NCBI GenBank assembly: GCA_004556395.1
Contig: SFHK01000001.1
Location: forward strand, 1 to 64,000
Length of the DNA stretch: 64,000 bases
DNA from: Clostridiales bacterium
GTDB lineage: Bacteria; Bacillota; Clostridia; Christensenellales; Aristaeellaceae
Direction: 5' to 3'
In this document: positions 44,148-53,404 of the stretch, in pieces
Numbering within the stretch: position 1 is the stretch's first letter
How the letters are laid out: every line of letters begins with the position of its first letter
Notes under the pieces: generated by a model
What the model was told of the DNA's origin: nothing
The model's database searches: none
What the model saw: only the letters and a program-made list of their open reading frames with translations
Made by a program: the position numbers and the translations under genes

Positions 44148-44432
44148 TCAGTTTTTCGATTTTTTTGACTTATGCGGGAACTTCTTCTTCGCACTTTCCG
44201 ATTTTGGAGTTTCGTCTGATGATTCAGCTTTGTCGCTGCCGTTGTAGTATGTCGTATCTTTATTCACGATTTCCGAATACCAGTAATAGAGAAACCCCAT
44301 GATTGGAATGCCAATCAGCAGGCCGACGGTCCTGCTGACCACGCCGAAGCCCACGAGTGCTCCCACTCCCAGCATGGCGACGTCCATCGCGCAACTCAGA
44401 AGCAGACGTTCTTTTTTATGTTTTCCCTTCAT
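44148..44432 (-). CDS. small membrane protein, partial duplicate of the AI-2E tail
   Basis: 94 residues with two hydrophobic segments (about 12-32 and 34-52). From residue 50 the sequence WYSEIVNKD...SESAKKKFPHKSKKSKN repeats the end of the upstream permease (LYSEIVDKY...ASAKKKFPHKSKKTKN), including a matching DNA end. The preceding VVSRTVGLLIGIPIMGFL aligns with VFGVAGMLLGVPAFALL of the last permease helices. It is best read as a truncated tandem paralogue kept as an ORF, 17 bp after the permease gene. Whether it is functional (for example a regulatory subunit) is unknown. Confidence 0.65.
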   Translation of the reverse strand: MKGKHKKERLLLSCAMDVAMLGVGALVGFGVVSRTVGLLIGIPIMGFLYYWYSEIVNKDTTYYNGSDKAESSDETPKSESAKKKFPHKSKKSKN

Positions 44433-44449
44433 CGCTGCATGCCAATTCG

Positions 44450-45721
44450 TCAGTTCTTTGTCTTCTTTGATTTGTGCGGGAACTTCTTCTTCGCGCTCGC
44501 GGGCTTCTGCGGCTCCGGTTTTGGCGGCTTTGGCGGCTCGGGTGGCGTGGGCGGCGCTTCAGTCGCCGGCGTGTCGCCTGCGGCAGCTTCCGCCGGTGCG
44601 GGTTCGCTGCGCTTATCGTATTTATCCACGATTTCCGAGTACAGGGACGAGAGCAGCGCGAACGCCGGAACGCCCAGCAGCATGCCGGCCACGCCGAATA
44701 CGCGGCCGCCCACGACGATGGACACCAGCACCCAGAACGGGGAAAGGCCGGTGGAATCGCCGAACAGCAGCGGCTTGATCACGTTGCCGTCGATCTGCTG
44801 AAGCACCACGGTAAAGATGATGAAGCCGATCAGCAGGTCGGGCTTTACCATCAGCATGACCACGGAAGCGATAACGCCGCTGATGATCGGGCCGAAGGTG
44901 GGAATAAAGTTGAACGCGCCCAGAAATACGGAAAGAAGCAGCACATACGGCGCTTTGAAGATGCTCAGGAACACGAAATTCGCCGCGCCGATCAAAAGCG
45001 CGTCCAGCAGGTTACTGGAAAGGAAGACCATCATCAGCGTGTCGCCGCGGTTCAGAATCGTGTTTACGCGCTCCGTTTTCGCCTTGCCCAGCACCACGCG
45101 TTCCAGCTTCAGAAGGCCGCGCTTGAGGTTGCGGCGGTCGAGCAGCGCGTACACCGACATGGCGACGGCGATGATGAAGTTCACCAGCTGGCTGCTGGCT
45201 TCCTTCAGAAAGTTGGCGAACAGGTCGCCGTTGTTGGTCACCCAGTTCACGATGGCCTTGAAGATTTCGTCGCTGGAACCGATTACCTTGTCCACGTCCA
45301 CCTCGATGAAATCCACGTGCGAAAGCGCGTCGGCGATAAAGACCTTGGCGGAGGCGATATAGTCGTTAATGTTGCTCGCAAAGGTGGTGGCGCTGCTGAC
45401 GATCTGCGGAATCAGCGTCGCAACAAGGAACACGATGATCACAAGAAGCAGAACGACCGCCGACAGGCTGCTGATATGCACGCGCGCCTTGTCGCTTTTG
45501 ATTTTTTTCAGCGGCACGCGCTCCATAAACTTGGCGAACGGCCGAAGGAGATACGCCAGCACCAGACCGGACGTCACCGGTGATATGTAGTAAAGAAGGG
45601 TTTTCAGAAATCGCTTGATCGAGTTCAGATTGTTGAACGCGCAGAAAAACACCGCCGCGCCGAAGGCGATCACGAGGCCGGAATAGACCAGTCGGGCGTC
45701 CACCTTTTTGAATAACTTCAC
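44450..45721 (-). CDS. AI-2E family transporter with basic C-terminal tail
   Basis: About 423 residues (GTG 45721 with GAGGTG 9 bp upstream; GTG 45733 is also in frame). Permease core about 1-360 with DGNVIKPLLFGDSTGLSPF and VVGGRVFGVAGMLLGVP. The C-terminal 60 residues are an unusual Pro/Glu/Ala-rich linker ending in a Lys-rich KKFPHKSKKTKN. This is the second AI-2E paralogue in the window (30-40% like the first by eye). Substrate unknown. Confidence 0.88.
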   Translation of the reverse strand: MKLFKKVDARLVYSGLVIAFGAAVFFCAFNNLNSIKRFLKTLLYYISPVTSGLVLAYLLRPFAKFMERVPLKKIKSDKARVHISSLSAVVLLLVIIVFLVATLIPQIVSSATTFASNINDYIASAKVFIADALSHVDFIEVDVDKVIGSSDEIFKAIVNWVTNNGDLFANFLKEASSQLVNFIIAVAMSVYALLDRRNLKRGLLKLERVVLGKAKTERVNTILNRGDTLMMVFLSSNLLDALLIGAANFVFLSIFKAPYVLLLSVFLGAFNFIPTFGPIISGVIASVVMLMVKPDLLIGFIIFTVVLQQIDGNVIKPLLFGDSTGLSPFWVLVSIVVGGRVFGVAGMLLGVPAFALLSSLYSEIVDKYDKRSEPAPAEAAAGDTPATEAPPTPPEPPKPPKPEPQKPASAKKKFPHKSKKTKN

Positions 45722-45840
45722 GAAAAGAATCACCTCACTTATTTATCATTATTGTATCAGAAATCGGGCGGCATGGCAAGCGGGGAATACGCTAAGAATT
45801 CGCCGAATATGCTGTCGTGAACAACCGGGAGGGATGCGGA

Positions 45841-47361
45841 ATGGATGTGAATCTGACCAGGCAGACGCTCGAAGCGGAAAAGACGCTGGGAGCGGAGGAG
45901 GCGCAGGTGCTTCTGCGCGCGGAAACGCTGGTGTCCGGCGCGGGGCGCGAGGAAGTGGAGATCCTGATGAGCGACGCCGCGGCCGTCCTCGATACGGTGG
46001 ACGTGCAGGCGGGGCGCGTACTGGTGGAGGGCAAGGTAAAGTGCGAGGCGGCCTACCGGCTGGGCAGCGAAAACGTCGTCCGCGCCCTGAACGCCGAAAC
46101 GGCGCTGAACCATGCCTTTGATATGAAGGATGTGGCAGCGGGCGGCATCGTGCGCGCGCGCGTTCACGTGGACGACGTTCGCGCACGCTATGAAAACGGA
46201 CATATGCTTTTTGACGTTTCCGTCACGGTAAACGCACAGGCGGCGCAGCTGAACAGCGTCGAAGCGCTGACGGGTATCGAGGACGCGCCGGACATTGAAG
46301 CAAAGTATGAAGACATCGTGTCCGTGAAGCTGAACGCGGAAAACACCGCGTCGGCGCTTCTGTCCGGCAGCGTCGCTCTGCCCGCACAGCTGGACGCGCG
46401 CATGGCGCTGATGGAGTGGGCGACGCCGACCGACATCGACGCGCGCCGCGACGTGGGCGGCGTTCGCGTGACGGGCAGCCTGCTGGTGGAAACGCTGATT
46501 TCCGGCGGCACGGCATCCCGGCCGGCGGCGCTGATTCGCTACGCGCTGCCTATCGATCAGCTGATTGAAATGCCGGACTGGCTGGCGGGAAACACGCGGG
46601 CGACGGTCGCCGTGCGCGCGCTGTCCACGGAGGTCGAGCAGGCGCCGGGCGGCGAGGACAGCCTTCTGCGCATGGAAGCGGAAGCGGCCATCACGGTTTC
46701 CGCGCTCGGCGAGGATCGCGTGCGGGCGCTGACGGACGCATACGGCACGGGGAAGACCTCCGTGGCGGTGGAAAATCAGGACGTGGAGCTGTTGAGTGGC
46801 GTTCAGCATCTGGACGTTTCCGAGCCGTTCCGCGGAACGCTTCTGATGCCGGAGGGCGCGGGGGCGGTGAAAAGCGTGTGCGCCGTGCGGGCGCGCGCCA
46901 CGGTGGGCGAAATTGTGCCCGGCAGGGAGCGCACGACGATTTCTGGCGTGGTGGACGCGCAGGTGCTGTACATATCGGGCAGCACGGACAAACCGGCGCG
47001 CGCCGCGGCGGAGCTGCCGTTTGAGGTCTCGCTGGCGGCTGAATTGAGCGAGGACGCGCCGGTGGAGATTCACGTTCTGAGCGCCGAGGGCAACGCGCTG
47101 ATGAGCGACAGAGTAGAGTTCAAGTGCATGCTGAACATACAGGCGGAGAAGCGCGACCGGCAGACGATTTCCATCGCGGCAAACGTCGCCTACGGCGAGG
47201 AAACCGACCCGACGCGCGGCGTGCTCATCGTGTGGCCGCAGGCAGACGAAACGGCGTGGACGCTGGGCAAGAAATACGGCATGAAGCTCGACCGCATCCG
47301 CGAAGCCAACGGCGGCGCGGAGGTTCTCGAGCCGGGGCGGGCGCTGGTCATGCGCATCTGA
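45841..47361 (+). CDS. SipL-like protein (DUF3794/SPOCS repeats plus LysM)
   Basis: 506 residues. Three SPOCS/DUF3794-type beta repeats span about 30-440 (recognisable pairs VLVEGKVKCEAAYR, VRVTGSLLVETLI, ISGVVDAQVLYIS). The last 50 residues are a LysM-like domain (AWTLGKKYGMKLDRIREANG). In Clostridioides difficile SipL has this architecture and links SpoIVA to the spore coat. ATG 45841 has GGGAGGG at good spacing. It is transcribed alone towards the holin-like pair. Confidence 0.85.
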   Translation: MDVNLTRQTLEAEKTLGAEEAQVLLRAETLVSGAGREEVEILMSDAAAVLDTVDVQAGRVLVEGKVKCEAAYRLGSENVVRALNAETALNHAFDMKDVAAGGIVRARVHVDDVRARYENGHMLFDVSVTVNAQAAQLNSVEALTGIEDAPDIEAKYEDIVSVKLNAENTASALLSGSVALPAQLDARMALMEWATPTDIDARRDVGGVRVTGSLLVETLISGGTASRPAALIRYALPIDQLIEMPDWLAGNTRATVAVRALSTEVEQAPGGEDSLLRMEAEAAITVSALGEDRVRALTDAYGTGKTSVAVENQDVELLSGVQHLDVSEPFRGTLLMPEGAGAVKSVCAVRARATVGEIVPGRERTTISGVVDAQVLYISGSTDKPARAAAELPFEVSLAAELSEDAPVEIHVLSAEGNALMSDRVEFKCMLNIQAEKRDRQTISIAANVAYGEETDPTRGVLIVWPQADETAWTLGKKYGMKLDRIREANGGAEVLEPGRALVMRI

Positions 47362-47378
47362 ATGTTCCCAACGGGCAG

Positions 47379-47412
47379 GCGCGTCGGAGCCATGGAAAGC
47401 GCTCCGGCGCGC
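47379..47412 (+). terminator. hairpin after the SipL-like gene
   Basis: GCGCGTCGGAGC and GCTCCGGCGCGC form a 12-bp stem with one G-T wobble, 17 bp after the stop. No T-run follows. Confidence 0.55.
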
Positions 47413-47535
47413 TTGTCATGCGCGGATTTCCATGCGTTCAAGGAAAATTCTCTCCGGCGTGTAGCGCGCGCCGCGGGAGGTATGGTACGGTTGGTTTGCG
47501 TGGGAAGCGCATAGTTTTGAAAGGAGGAGACGCAC

Positions 47536-47760
47536 ATGGAAGCGAGCATGGTTCTGCAGGCCGTCAGCTGCGTAACGGCGCTGTGCGTCGCGTACGCGGG
47601 TTACCGAACGCGCGATAACGCGCGGGCGGCGACGCTGGCGAAAATTCAGGCGGAAATAAGCCACCTGAGCACGCAGCTGGCATGGGTGGAGCAGTCGGTC
47701 GAAACGATTCGCAAGCGGCTCGACCGCAGGGTGGACGACGAAAGGAGCCGAAGCGCATGA
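47536..47760 (+). CDS. small membrane/coiled-coil protein, XhlA-like
   Basis: 74 residues with GAAAGGAGGAG before the ATG. A hydrophobic segment at about 5-22, then a basic bend (YRTRDN) and a long charged helix (AEISHLSTQLAWVEQSVETIRKRL). It overlaps the holin-like gene by ATGA. The membrane-anchor plus coiled-coil layout recalls the phage accessory protein XhlA, but with the order reversed. No homologue is certain. Confidence 0.6.
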   Translation: MEASMVLQAVSCVTALCVAYAGYRTRDNARAATLAKIQAEISHLSTQLAWVEQSVETIRKRLDRRVDDERSRSA

Positions 47761-47945
47761 AAAATCAATGCAGATGGAAAAGCTGGGCGCTGTGGACGTC
47801 CATGGCGGCGCTGATCACATTTTGCCTGAAGGAGTTTGGCGGCATCGACGTAAGCGCCCGGGTGGACGGCCTTCTGAACGTCCTTCTTCCGGTGCTGGTG
47901 GGCTTCGGCGTGGTCAACAATCCCACGTCGTCCGACTGCCTGTAG
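47757..47945 (+). CDS. phage phi-LC3-type holin-like protein
   Basis: 62 residues. AAGGAG precedes the ATG. NWKSW-like start (MKNQCRWKSWALW), one hydrophobic segment at about 10-26, then DVSARVDGLLNVLLPVLVGFGVV and an ending NNPTSSDCL. This matches Phage_holin_1 proteins, which end in GIVxDPTTxG. No endolysin or other phage gene is nearby, so it is either a relict or a domesticated pore. The context is spore-assembly and chromosome-segregation genes. Confidence 0.75.
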   Translation: MKNQCRWKSWALWTSMAALITFCLKEFGGIDVSARVDGLLNVLLPVLVGFGVVNNPTSSDCL

Positions 47946-48020
47946 GCGGGAAACGTCATATGCGGGCGGGGAAGCGAGCGCTTTCCCGTCCGTTTTCCGT
48001 GTTATTTCACACACTCGCAC

Positions 48021-48049
48021 TTGCCATCTTTGTCCCGCGGGCGTATAAT
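48021..48049 (+). promoter_or_regulatory. parA-parB promoter
   Basis: TTGCCA (48021-48026), 17-bp spacer, perfect TATAAT (48044-48049). It is 40 bp upstream of the parA start. Confidence 0.75.
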
Positions 48050-48089
48050 ATATCTATATTGGGCTTTTATGCGATACGGGGGAAGAACA

Positions 48090-48854
<765 letters not shown>

Positions 48855-48857
48855 TCG

Positions 48858-49757
48858 ATGGCCGCAAAGAAAACCGCTCCGCACGGGCTGGGCCGCGGAC
48901 TGGGCGCGCTTCTGGGAGACATAGAGAATGAAAGCGAGCTTCTGCACTCGGAAACCGAGCAGAAGGGCGACGTTGTGCAGACCGTACCGCTTTCAAGCAT
49001 CGATCCGAACCGGGATCAGCCGCGAAAGGAATTCCGCGAGGAAAGCCTGAAGGAGCTGGCGGATTCCATTCGCGCCGTGGGCGTGATTCAGCCGATCGTC
49101 GTGACGAAGCGCGGAAACCGCTATTCCATCATCGCGGGCGAACGCCGCTGGCGCGCGTCCCGCATGGCGGGACTAAACGAGGTGCCCGTGATCGTGCGCG
49201 ACTGGGACGAAATGACGCGACTGAAGGCGGCGCTGATTGAGAACCTCCAGCGCGACGACCTGAATCCGGTGGAAGAAGCGCTGGGCATTCGCGCGCTGAT
49301 GGACAAATGCGAGCTGACGCAGGAAGCCGCCTCCGGCGTGATCGGCAAGAGCCGCAGTGCAATCGCGAATTCCCTGCGCCTTCTGACGCTGCCGGACGAC
49401 GTGCTCGCCCTCCTGAAGGACGGATCTCTGTCCGCGGGACACGGGCGCGCGCTGGTTTCCGTTTCGCCGGAACGCCAGTCGAAGCTGGCAATATTGACCG
49501 TTCAGCAGGGCTGGTCGGTGCGCCAGCTGGAGCGCATCTGCGCGCAGCCGGAGAAAAAGCCCGTAGAAACGCCCGCGCCCGCGCGGCGGCCGGCGGAGCT
49601 TGGCCAGCTTGAGAAGATGGCGCGCGAGGTCTTCGGCACGCGCGTGAAGCTGGACGGCGATGAAAACAAGGGAAAGATTACGCTCAGCTATATGAGTGCC
49701 GAGGATCTTGAGCGCATCTGGGATGTGCTGGAATTCATCCGTCAGAGTGAGCAATAA
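48858..49757 (+). CDS. parB: chromosome-partitioning protein ParB/Spo0J
   Basis: 299 residues, starting 3 bp after soj. N-terminal LGRGLGALLGD is the usual ParA-interacting motif; the CTP-binding N-domain carries GERRWRASRMAGL; the helix-turn-helix (about 150-190) has QEAASGVIGKSRSAIAN; the C-terminal dimer domain ends the protein. It loads at parS sites and slides as a clamp. No full parS is visible within the window. Confidence 0.96.
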   Translation: MAAKKTAPHGLGRGLGALLGDIENESELLHSETEQKGDVVQTVPLSSIDPNRDQPRKEFREESLKELADSIRAVGVIQPIVVTKRGNRYSIIAGERRWRASRMAGLNEVPVIVRDWDEMTRLKAALIENLQRDDLNPVEEALGIRALMDKCELTQEAASGVIGKSRSAIANSLRLLTLPDDVLALLKDGSLSAGHGRALVSVSPERQSKLAILTVQQGWSVRQLERICAQPEKKPVETPAPARRPAELGQLEKMAREVFGTRVKLDGDENKGKITLSYMSAEDLERIWDVLEFIRQSEQ

Positions 49758-49778
49758 AGATTGGAAAGGGTGATATCC

Positions 49779-50432
49779 ATGCGTTACGCAGCGAAGAAAC
49801 TGCCCGCAGGGACGGCTCCGATCGAGTTTCGGGGCGCGTTCGATCCTGCACGAATCCCCGCGCCGTTTGACGCGCTGAACGAGGCTTCGATCGCGGACTA
49901 CCCGTGGCTTTCGCAGTTCCCGGATTCCTTTCCGGCCTACGCGCGCGTAGGTTGGAACGAGGACGGGCTGTTCGTGCTCATGTACGCGAAGGAAGCGCCC
50001 ATTCAGAGCAGGGAGACCGCGTTCGGCGGCCGCCAGTGCCGCGACAGCTGCATGGAGTTTTTCTTCATGCCGTTCCCGGAAACGGACGCGAACTACCTGA
50101 ACGTCGAAATTAATCCCGCCGGCATCCCGCATGTGGGACTGGGTATCGGCAGACGGCCGCCCCGGCGGCACTTCACCGAGGCCGTTCCCGGCATGACGAT
50201 TCACGAAAGCGTATATGACGGCGAATGGTGGGCGCTCAGCTACGTCATCCCGATGAGCTTCATCAAAGAGCTCTTCGGCCGCGAGCTGACCGCGGGCACG
50301 ATGCGCGGCAATTTCTACAAGTGCTCCGAGGATATTCATCCGCATTTCGGCACGTGGAATCCCGTCGTCGCCGAAAAGCCGGACTTCCACCGTCCCGAGT
50401 GCTTCGGCGAAATCGAGCTTGTGAACGCATAG
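49779..50432 (+). CDS. CBM9-like carbohydrate-binding protein
   Basis: 217 residues from ATG 49779 with AAAGGG upstream. The fold resembles the DOMON/CBM9-like family (ARVGWNEDGLFVLMYAKE and a DSCMEFFFMP strand, then YLNVEINPAGIPHVGLGIG). No signal peptide, so it is cytoplasmic. It ends in TAG. Together with the following gene it forms a two-gene sugar insertion between parB and yybS. Confidence 0.7.
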   Translation: MRYAAKKLPAGTAPIEFRGAFDPARIPAPFDALNEASIADYPWLSQFPDSFPAYARVGWNEDGLFVLMYAKEAPIQSRETAFGGRQCRDSCMEFFFMPFPETDANYLNVEINPAGIPHVGLGIGRRPPRRHFTEAVPGMTIHESVYDGEWWALSYVIPMSFIKELFGRELTAGTMRGNFYKCSEDIHPHFGTWNPVVAEKPDFHRPECFGEIELVNA

Positions 50433-50453
50433 CTGCAGAGGGGAGGACGCGCG

Positions 50454-51806
50454 ATGAAGCGGTTTTCGATCCTTGATTATGGAGCGCAGTCCGGCACAGA
50501 TGAACTTCAGACGGAAGCCATTCAGACGTGCATCGACGCCTGTTTTCTCGCGGGCGGCGGCGTTGTGGAGATTCCGCAGGGCGATTATCGCACAGGCGGT
50601 CTGCGTCTGCGTTCGGGCGTGACGCTGCATCTGCTTGAAAACGCCCATCTGCTCGGCAGCCGCAATCCGGAGGACTACGGCGCGTTCCTGACCGACACAT
50701 TGGAACCGGTCGCAGACGACGATCGCACGGACGCTGCGTGGTCGCCGGCCACTGAGCGTATCGACAAGCGCTTCTTTGTGAAGTGCGCGAGCCGCTGGAA
50801 CAACGCGCTGATTCGCGCCATCGACGCGCGCAACCTTGCGATCATCGGCGAGCCCGGCGCATATATCGACGGCTGCGACTGCTTTGACGAGCAGGGCGAG
50901 GAGCATTATCGGGGCCCGCACGGTATCAATTTCCACCGCTGCGAGAACATCGTTTTCCGAAATTACGAGATTCGCAACACCGCCAACTGGGCGCACGCGC
51001 TGTTTGACTGTCGGAACGTCGTCATGCAGAACGTGCACGCTGTGGCCGGACACGACGGCATTCACATCACCGGCTGCGACAATGTGACGATTGAGGACTG
51101 CGTTTTCGAGACGGGCGACGACTGCATTGCCGGAATCGACAACATCAACGTGACGGCGCGGCGCTGTGAGCTGAACACGGCGTGCAGCGGTCTCCGCTTC
51201 GGCGGCACGAACGCGCTGTTTGAGAAATGTCATTTCTACGGCCCGGCAAAGTATCTCTTCCGCGGAAGCCTTACGCCGGAGGAGAAGCGCAGCGGCAAAC
51301 CGGCGGGCGGCAGCCATCGGTACAACATGCTGAGCCTGATGACCTATTACGCGGATTTCATGCGCAACATTCGCATGGAGCCGGGCAACATCGTCATTCG
51401 GGACTGTACCGCCGAGAACATCGACCGCTTCCTGCACTACAACTTCTCCGGCAACGAACCATGGCAGCGCAATCGTCCGCTTTCCAGCCTTGTGTTTGAC
51501 CGCGTTCGCGCCACCGGTGTTCGCCTGCCGCTGACGGCGTACGGAAGCGAGGAGCAGCCGCTTTCGCTGACGCTGCGCGACGTATCCGTCGAATTCGCGG
51601 AAAACGCCCGCGCGCCGTTCATGCATCTGGCCTACTGGGACGCGGTGCGCATGACGCGCGTGCGGATCCGCGGCGTGAAAGCGCCCGTGCTGATCAAAGC
51701 ATGGAGCGACGGAAGGTCGGTGGAGCTTGCGGACTGCGATCTGGGCGGCTACGCGGGAGAAACGTTCGCGCGCACGGACGAGCCGTTCGTCTGCACGCCG
51801 ATATAG
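50454..51806 (+). CDS. GH28-like right-handed beta-helix protein (polygalacturonase fold)
   Basis: 450 residues, no signal peptide. It begins FSILDYGAQSGTDE, the GH28 N-terminal pattern, and has repeated short strands of a beta-helix. In the catalytic region, VAGHDGIHITGCDN and ETGDDCIAG supply the Asp residues expected in GH28. Family members hydrolyse pectin-type or related uronide links; an intracellular one would act on imported oligomers. AGGGGAGG precedes the ATG. It ends in TAG and is followed by its own downstream promoter for yybS. Confidence 0.8.
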   Translation: MKRFSILDYGAQSGTDELQTEAIQTCIDACFLAGGGVVEIPQGDYRTGGLRLRSGVTLHLLENAHLLGSRNPEDYGAFLTDTLEPVADDDRTDAAWSPATERIDKRFFVKCASRWNNALIRAIDARNLAIIGEPGAYIDGCDCFDEQGEEHYRGPHGINFHRCENIVFRNYEIRNTANWAHALFDCRNVVMQNVHAVAGHDGIHITGCDNVTIEDCVFETGDDCIAGIDNINVTARRCELNTACSGLRFGGTNALFEKCHFYGPAKYLFRGSLTPEEKRSGKPAGGSHRYNMLSLMTYYADFMRNIRMEPGNIVIRDCTAENIDRFLHYNFSGNEPWQRNRPLSSLVFDRVRATGVRLPLTAYGSEEQPLSLTLRDVSVEFAENARAPFMHLAYWDAVRMTRVRIRGVKAPVLIKAWSDGRSVELADCDLGGYAGETFARTDEPFVCTPI

Positions 51807-51811
51807 CGCGC

Positions 51812-51840
51812 TTGCCACAGGGCGCGGTACGTGATATAAT
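51812..51840 (+). promoter_or_regulatory. yybS-rplI-dnaB promoter
   Basis: TTGCCA (51812-51817), 17-bp spacer and perfect TATAAT (51835-51840), 34 bp before the yybS GTG. Confidence 0.75.
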
Positions 51841-51874
51841 AATCGAAACGCAAACTGTAAATGAGGGAACCTAC

Positions 51875-52930
51875 GTGGAAGAAAAGAAAGTTTCCGGACG
51901 CACGATCTGGATGACGGTGCTCGCGGTGGTGCTCGGCGCGTTCGCGTCGGGGATTTCGGCGTTTGTGCTGGGCGCGAGCGGAGCTATGTACGCGTGGCTC
52001 ATGTTCCTTGCGCCGCTTCTGAGCATGCTGTTGTACGGCGGGGGCGGGCTTTTGCCCGTATGCGCGTTCAACGTTGTGGCGCTGGGCGGTTCAGCCTATC
52101 TGATGGGCGGGCTGTTCGCCGCGCTCGTGCTGGTGGGCGCGTGCCTTCCGGCGGCGTTCATGGTGTATGAATCCCGAAAGGGCGTGCCGTTTTTCCAGCA
52201 GCTCACGCGCGCGCTCGCGGCGCAGGCCGCGGGGCTGGTCGCCGTGGTCGTGATTCTGGGGCTTCGGTTCGGCTCGAATCTGGCGGAGGTCGCGTCGAAC
52301 GCGATTCGCGGCTTCTTTGATACCATGGGCCCGGCGTTTGCCGACCGAATCGCCGAGAACATCCGCGCGCTGTATCGCGCGCAGGGGCAGATCATCGCCG
52401 TTGAGAACGACGAGCTGATCGCCGCGATTCTGGACGGGCTTGAGCTTTCGATTCAGGTGGGCGTTCCGATGCTGATTGTGCTGCTCACGAACGTCAACGC
52501 GGGACTGGGCGTATTGTGGGGGAACGCGCTGCGCGCGAGGCGCGGCGAGGACAACGTGCAATACAAGCCTCTGTCCACGTGGTACACGCCGCCGGCGCTC
52601 ACGCTTACGCTTACGGGCTCACTCATCCTGTTCGCCATTCTGAAGGCGACGGGGCAGACGTCCCTTGAAATCGTGCTGGTTATGCTGCTGACCGAGGGCG
52701 TGGTGTTGGCCACGATGCAGGCGGCCGCGTCCATGCTGCGACGGATGAAGGCGGGCGGCGCGTCGGTCGCCAAGCGCACGATCATTACCGTGGCGGTGCT
52801 GGCGCTTTTCAACGTCATGATGATTTTCTACGGCATTGCGAGCGCGTATCTCGGCAGCCATGGTGTGATTACGACGGCAATTAAAAAGAAACTGATGAAA
52901 AACGGACAGGATAAGGGGGATTTTGGATGA
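51875..52930 (+). CDS. yybS: YybS/DUF2232 membrane protein
   Basis: 351 residues from GTG 51875 (GAGGGA 8 bp upstream). About eight hydrophobic segments (12-35, 38-60, 65-90, 105-135, 180-200, 235-255, 265-290, 305-330). DUF2232 proteins sit upstream of gdpP-rplI-dnaB in Bacillus. Here rplI follows at once (ATGA overlap) and no gdpP (YybT) is present. The family is often called a putative transport or biogenesis factor; function unknown. Confidence 0.88.
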   Translation: MEEKKVSGRTIWMTVLAVVLGAFASGISAFVLGASGAMYAWLMFLAPLLSMLLYGGGGLLPVCAFNVVALGGSAYLMGGLFAALVLVGACLPAAFMVYESRKGVPFFQQLTRALAAQAAGLVAVVVILGLRFGSNLAEVASNAIRGFFDTMGPAFADRIAENIRALYRAQGQIIAVENDELIAAILDGLELSIQVGVPMLIVLLTNVNAGLGVLWGNALRARRGEDNVQYKPLSTWYTPPALTLTLTGSLILFAILKATGQTSLEIVLVMLLTEGVVLATMQAAASMLRRMKAGGASVAKRTIITVAVLALFNVMMIFYGIASAYLGSHGVITTAIKKKLMKNGQDKGDFG

Positions 52931-53379
52931 AGGTCGTACTTTTACAGGATATTAAGGGAAGCGGAAAAAAGGATCAGATCATCGAGGTTTCCGAGGGCTA
53001 CGGCCGCAACTACCTGATTCCCAGAAAGCTTGCGAAGGAAGCCACGCCTGAGGCGCTGAACGCCATTGAGCGCTCCAAGTCCGCCGCGCAGCATCGCGAG
53101 GATGTGAAGCGCGCCGACGCAGAGGTCAAGTCCCGCGAGCTGAAGGGCAAGGTCATTCAGATCAAGACCCGCGGCGGCGAGGGCGGCAAGCTGTACGGCT
53201 CCGTGACCGGCGACATGATCGCCGAGGCGCTGAAGGAGCAGCACGGCGTCGAGGTCGACAAGCGCAAGATCGAGCTGGACGAGCCGATTAAGGCCGCCGG
53301 GCAGTCGTTCGTGACGGTAAAGCTCTCCGCGGGCATTTCCGTGCGCATGATCGTGAATACGACGGTGGAAGTCAAGTAA
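52927..53379 (+). CDS. rplI: 50S ribosomal protein L9
   Basis: 150 residues. MKVVLLQDIKGSGKKDQII and GYGRNYLIPRKLA at the N-terminus, a long central helix, then the C-terminal rRNA-binding domain with LYGSVT. Translationally coupled to yybS. Confidence 0.97.
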   Translation: MKVVLLQDIKGSGKKDQIIEVSEGYGRNYLIPRKLAKEATPEALNAIERSKSAAQHREDVKRADAEVKSRELKGKVIQIKTRGGEGGKLYGSVTGDMIAEALKEQHGVEVDKRKIELDEPIKAAGQSFVTVKLSAGISVRMIVNTTVEVK

Positions 53380-53404
53380 CGCATTCAAAAGTTGAGGGAT
53401 GCCG

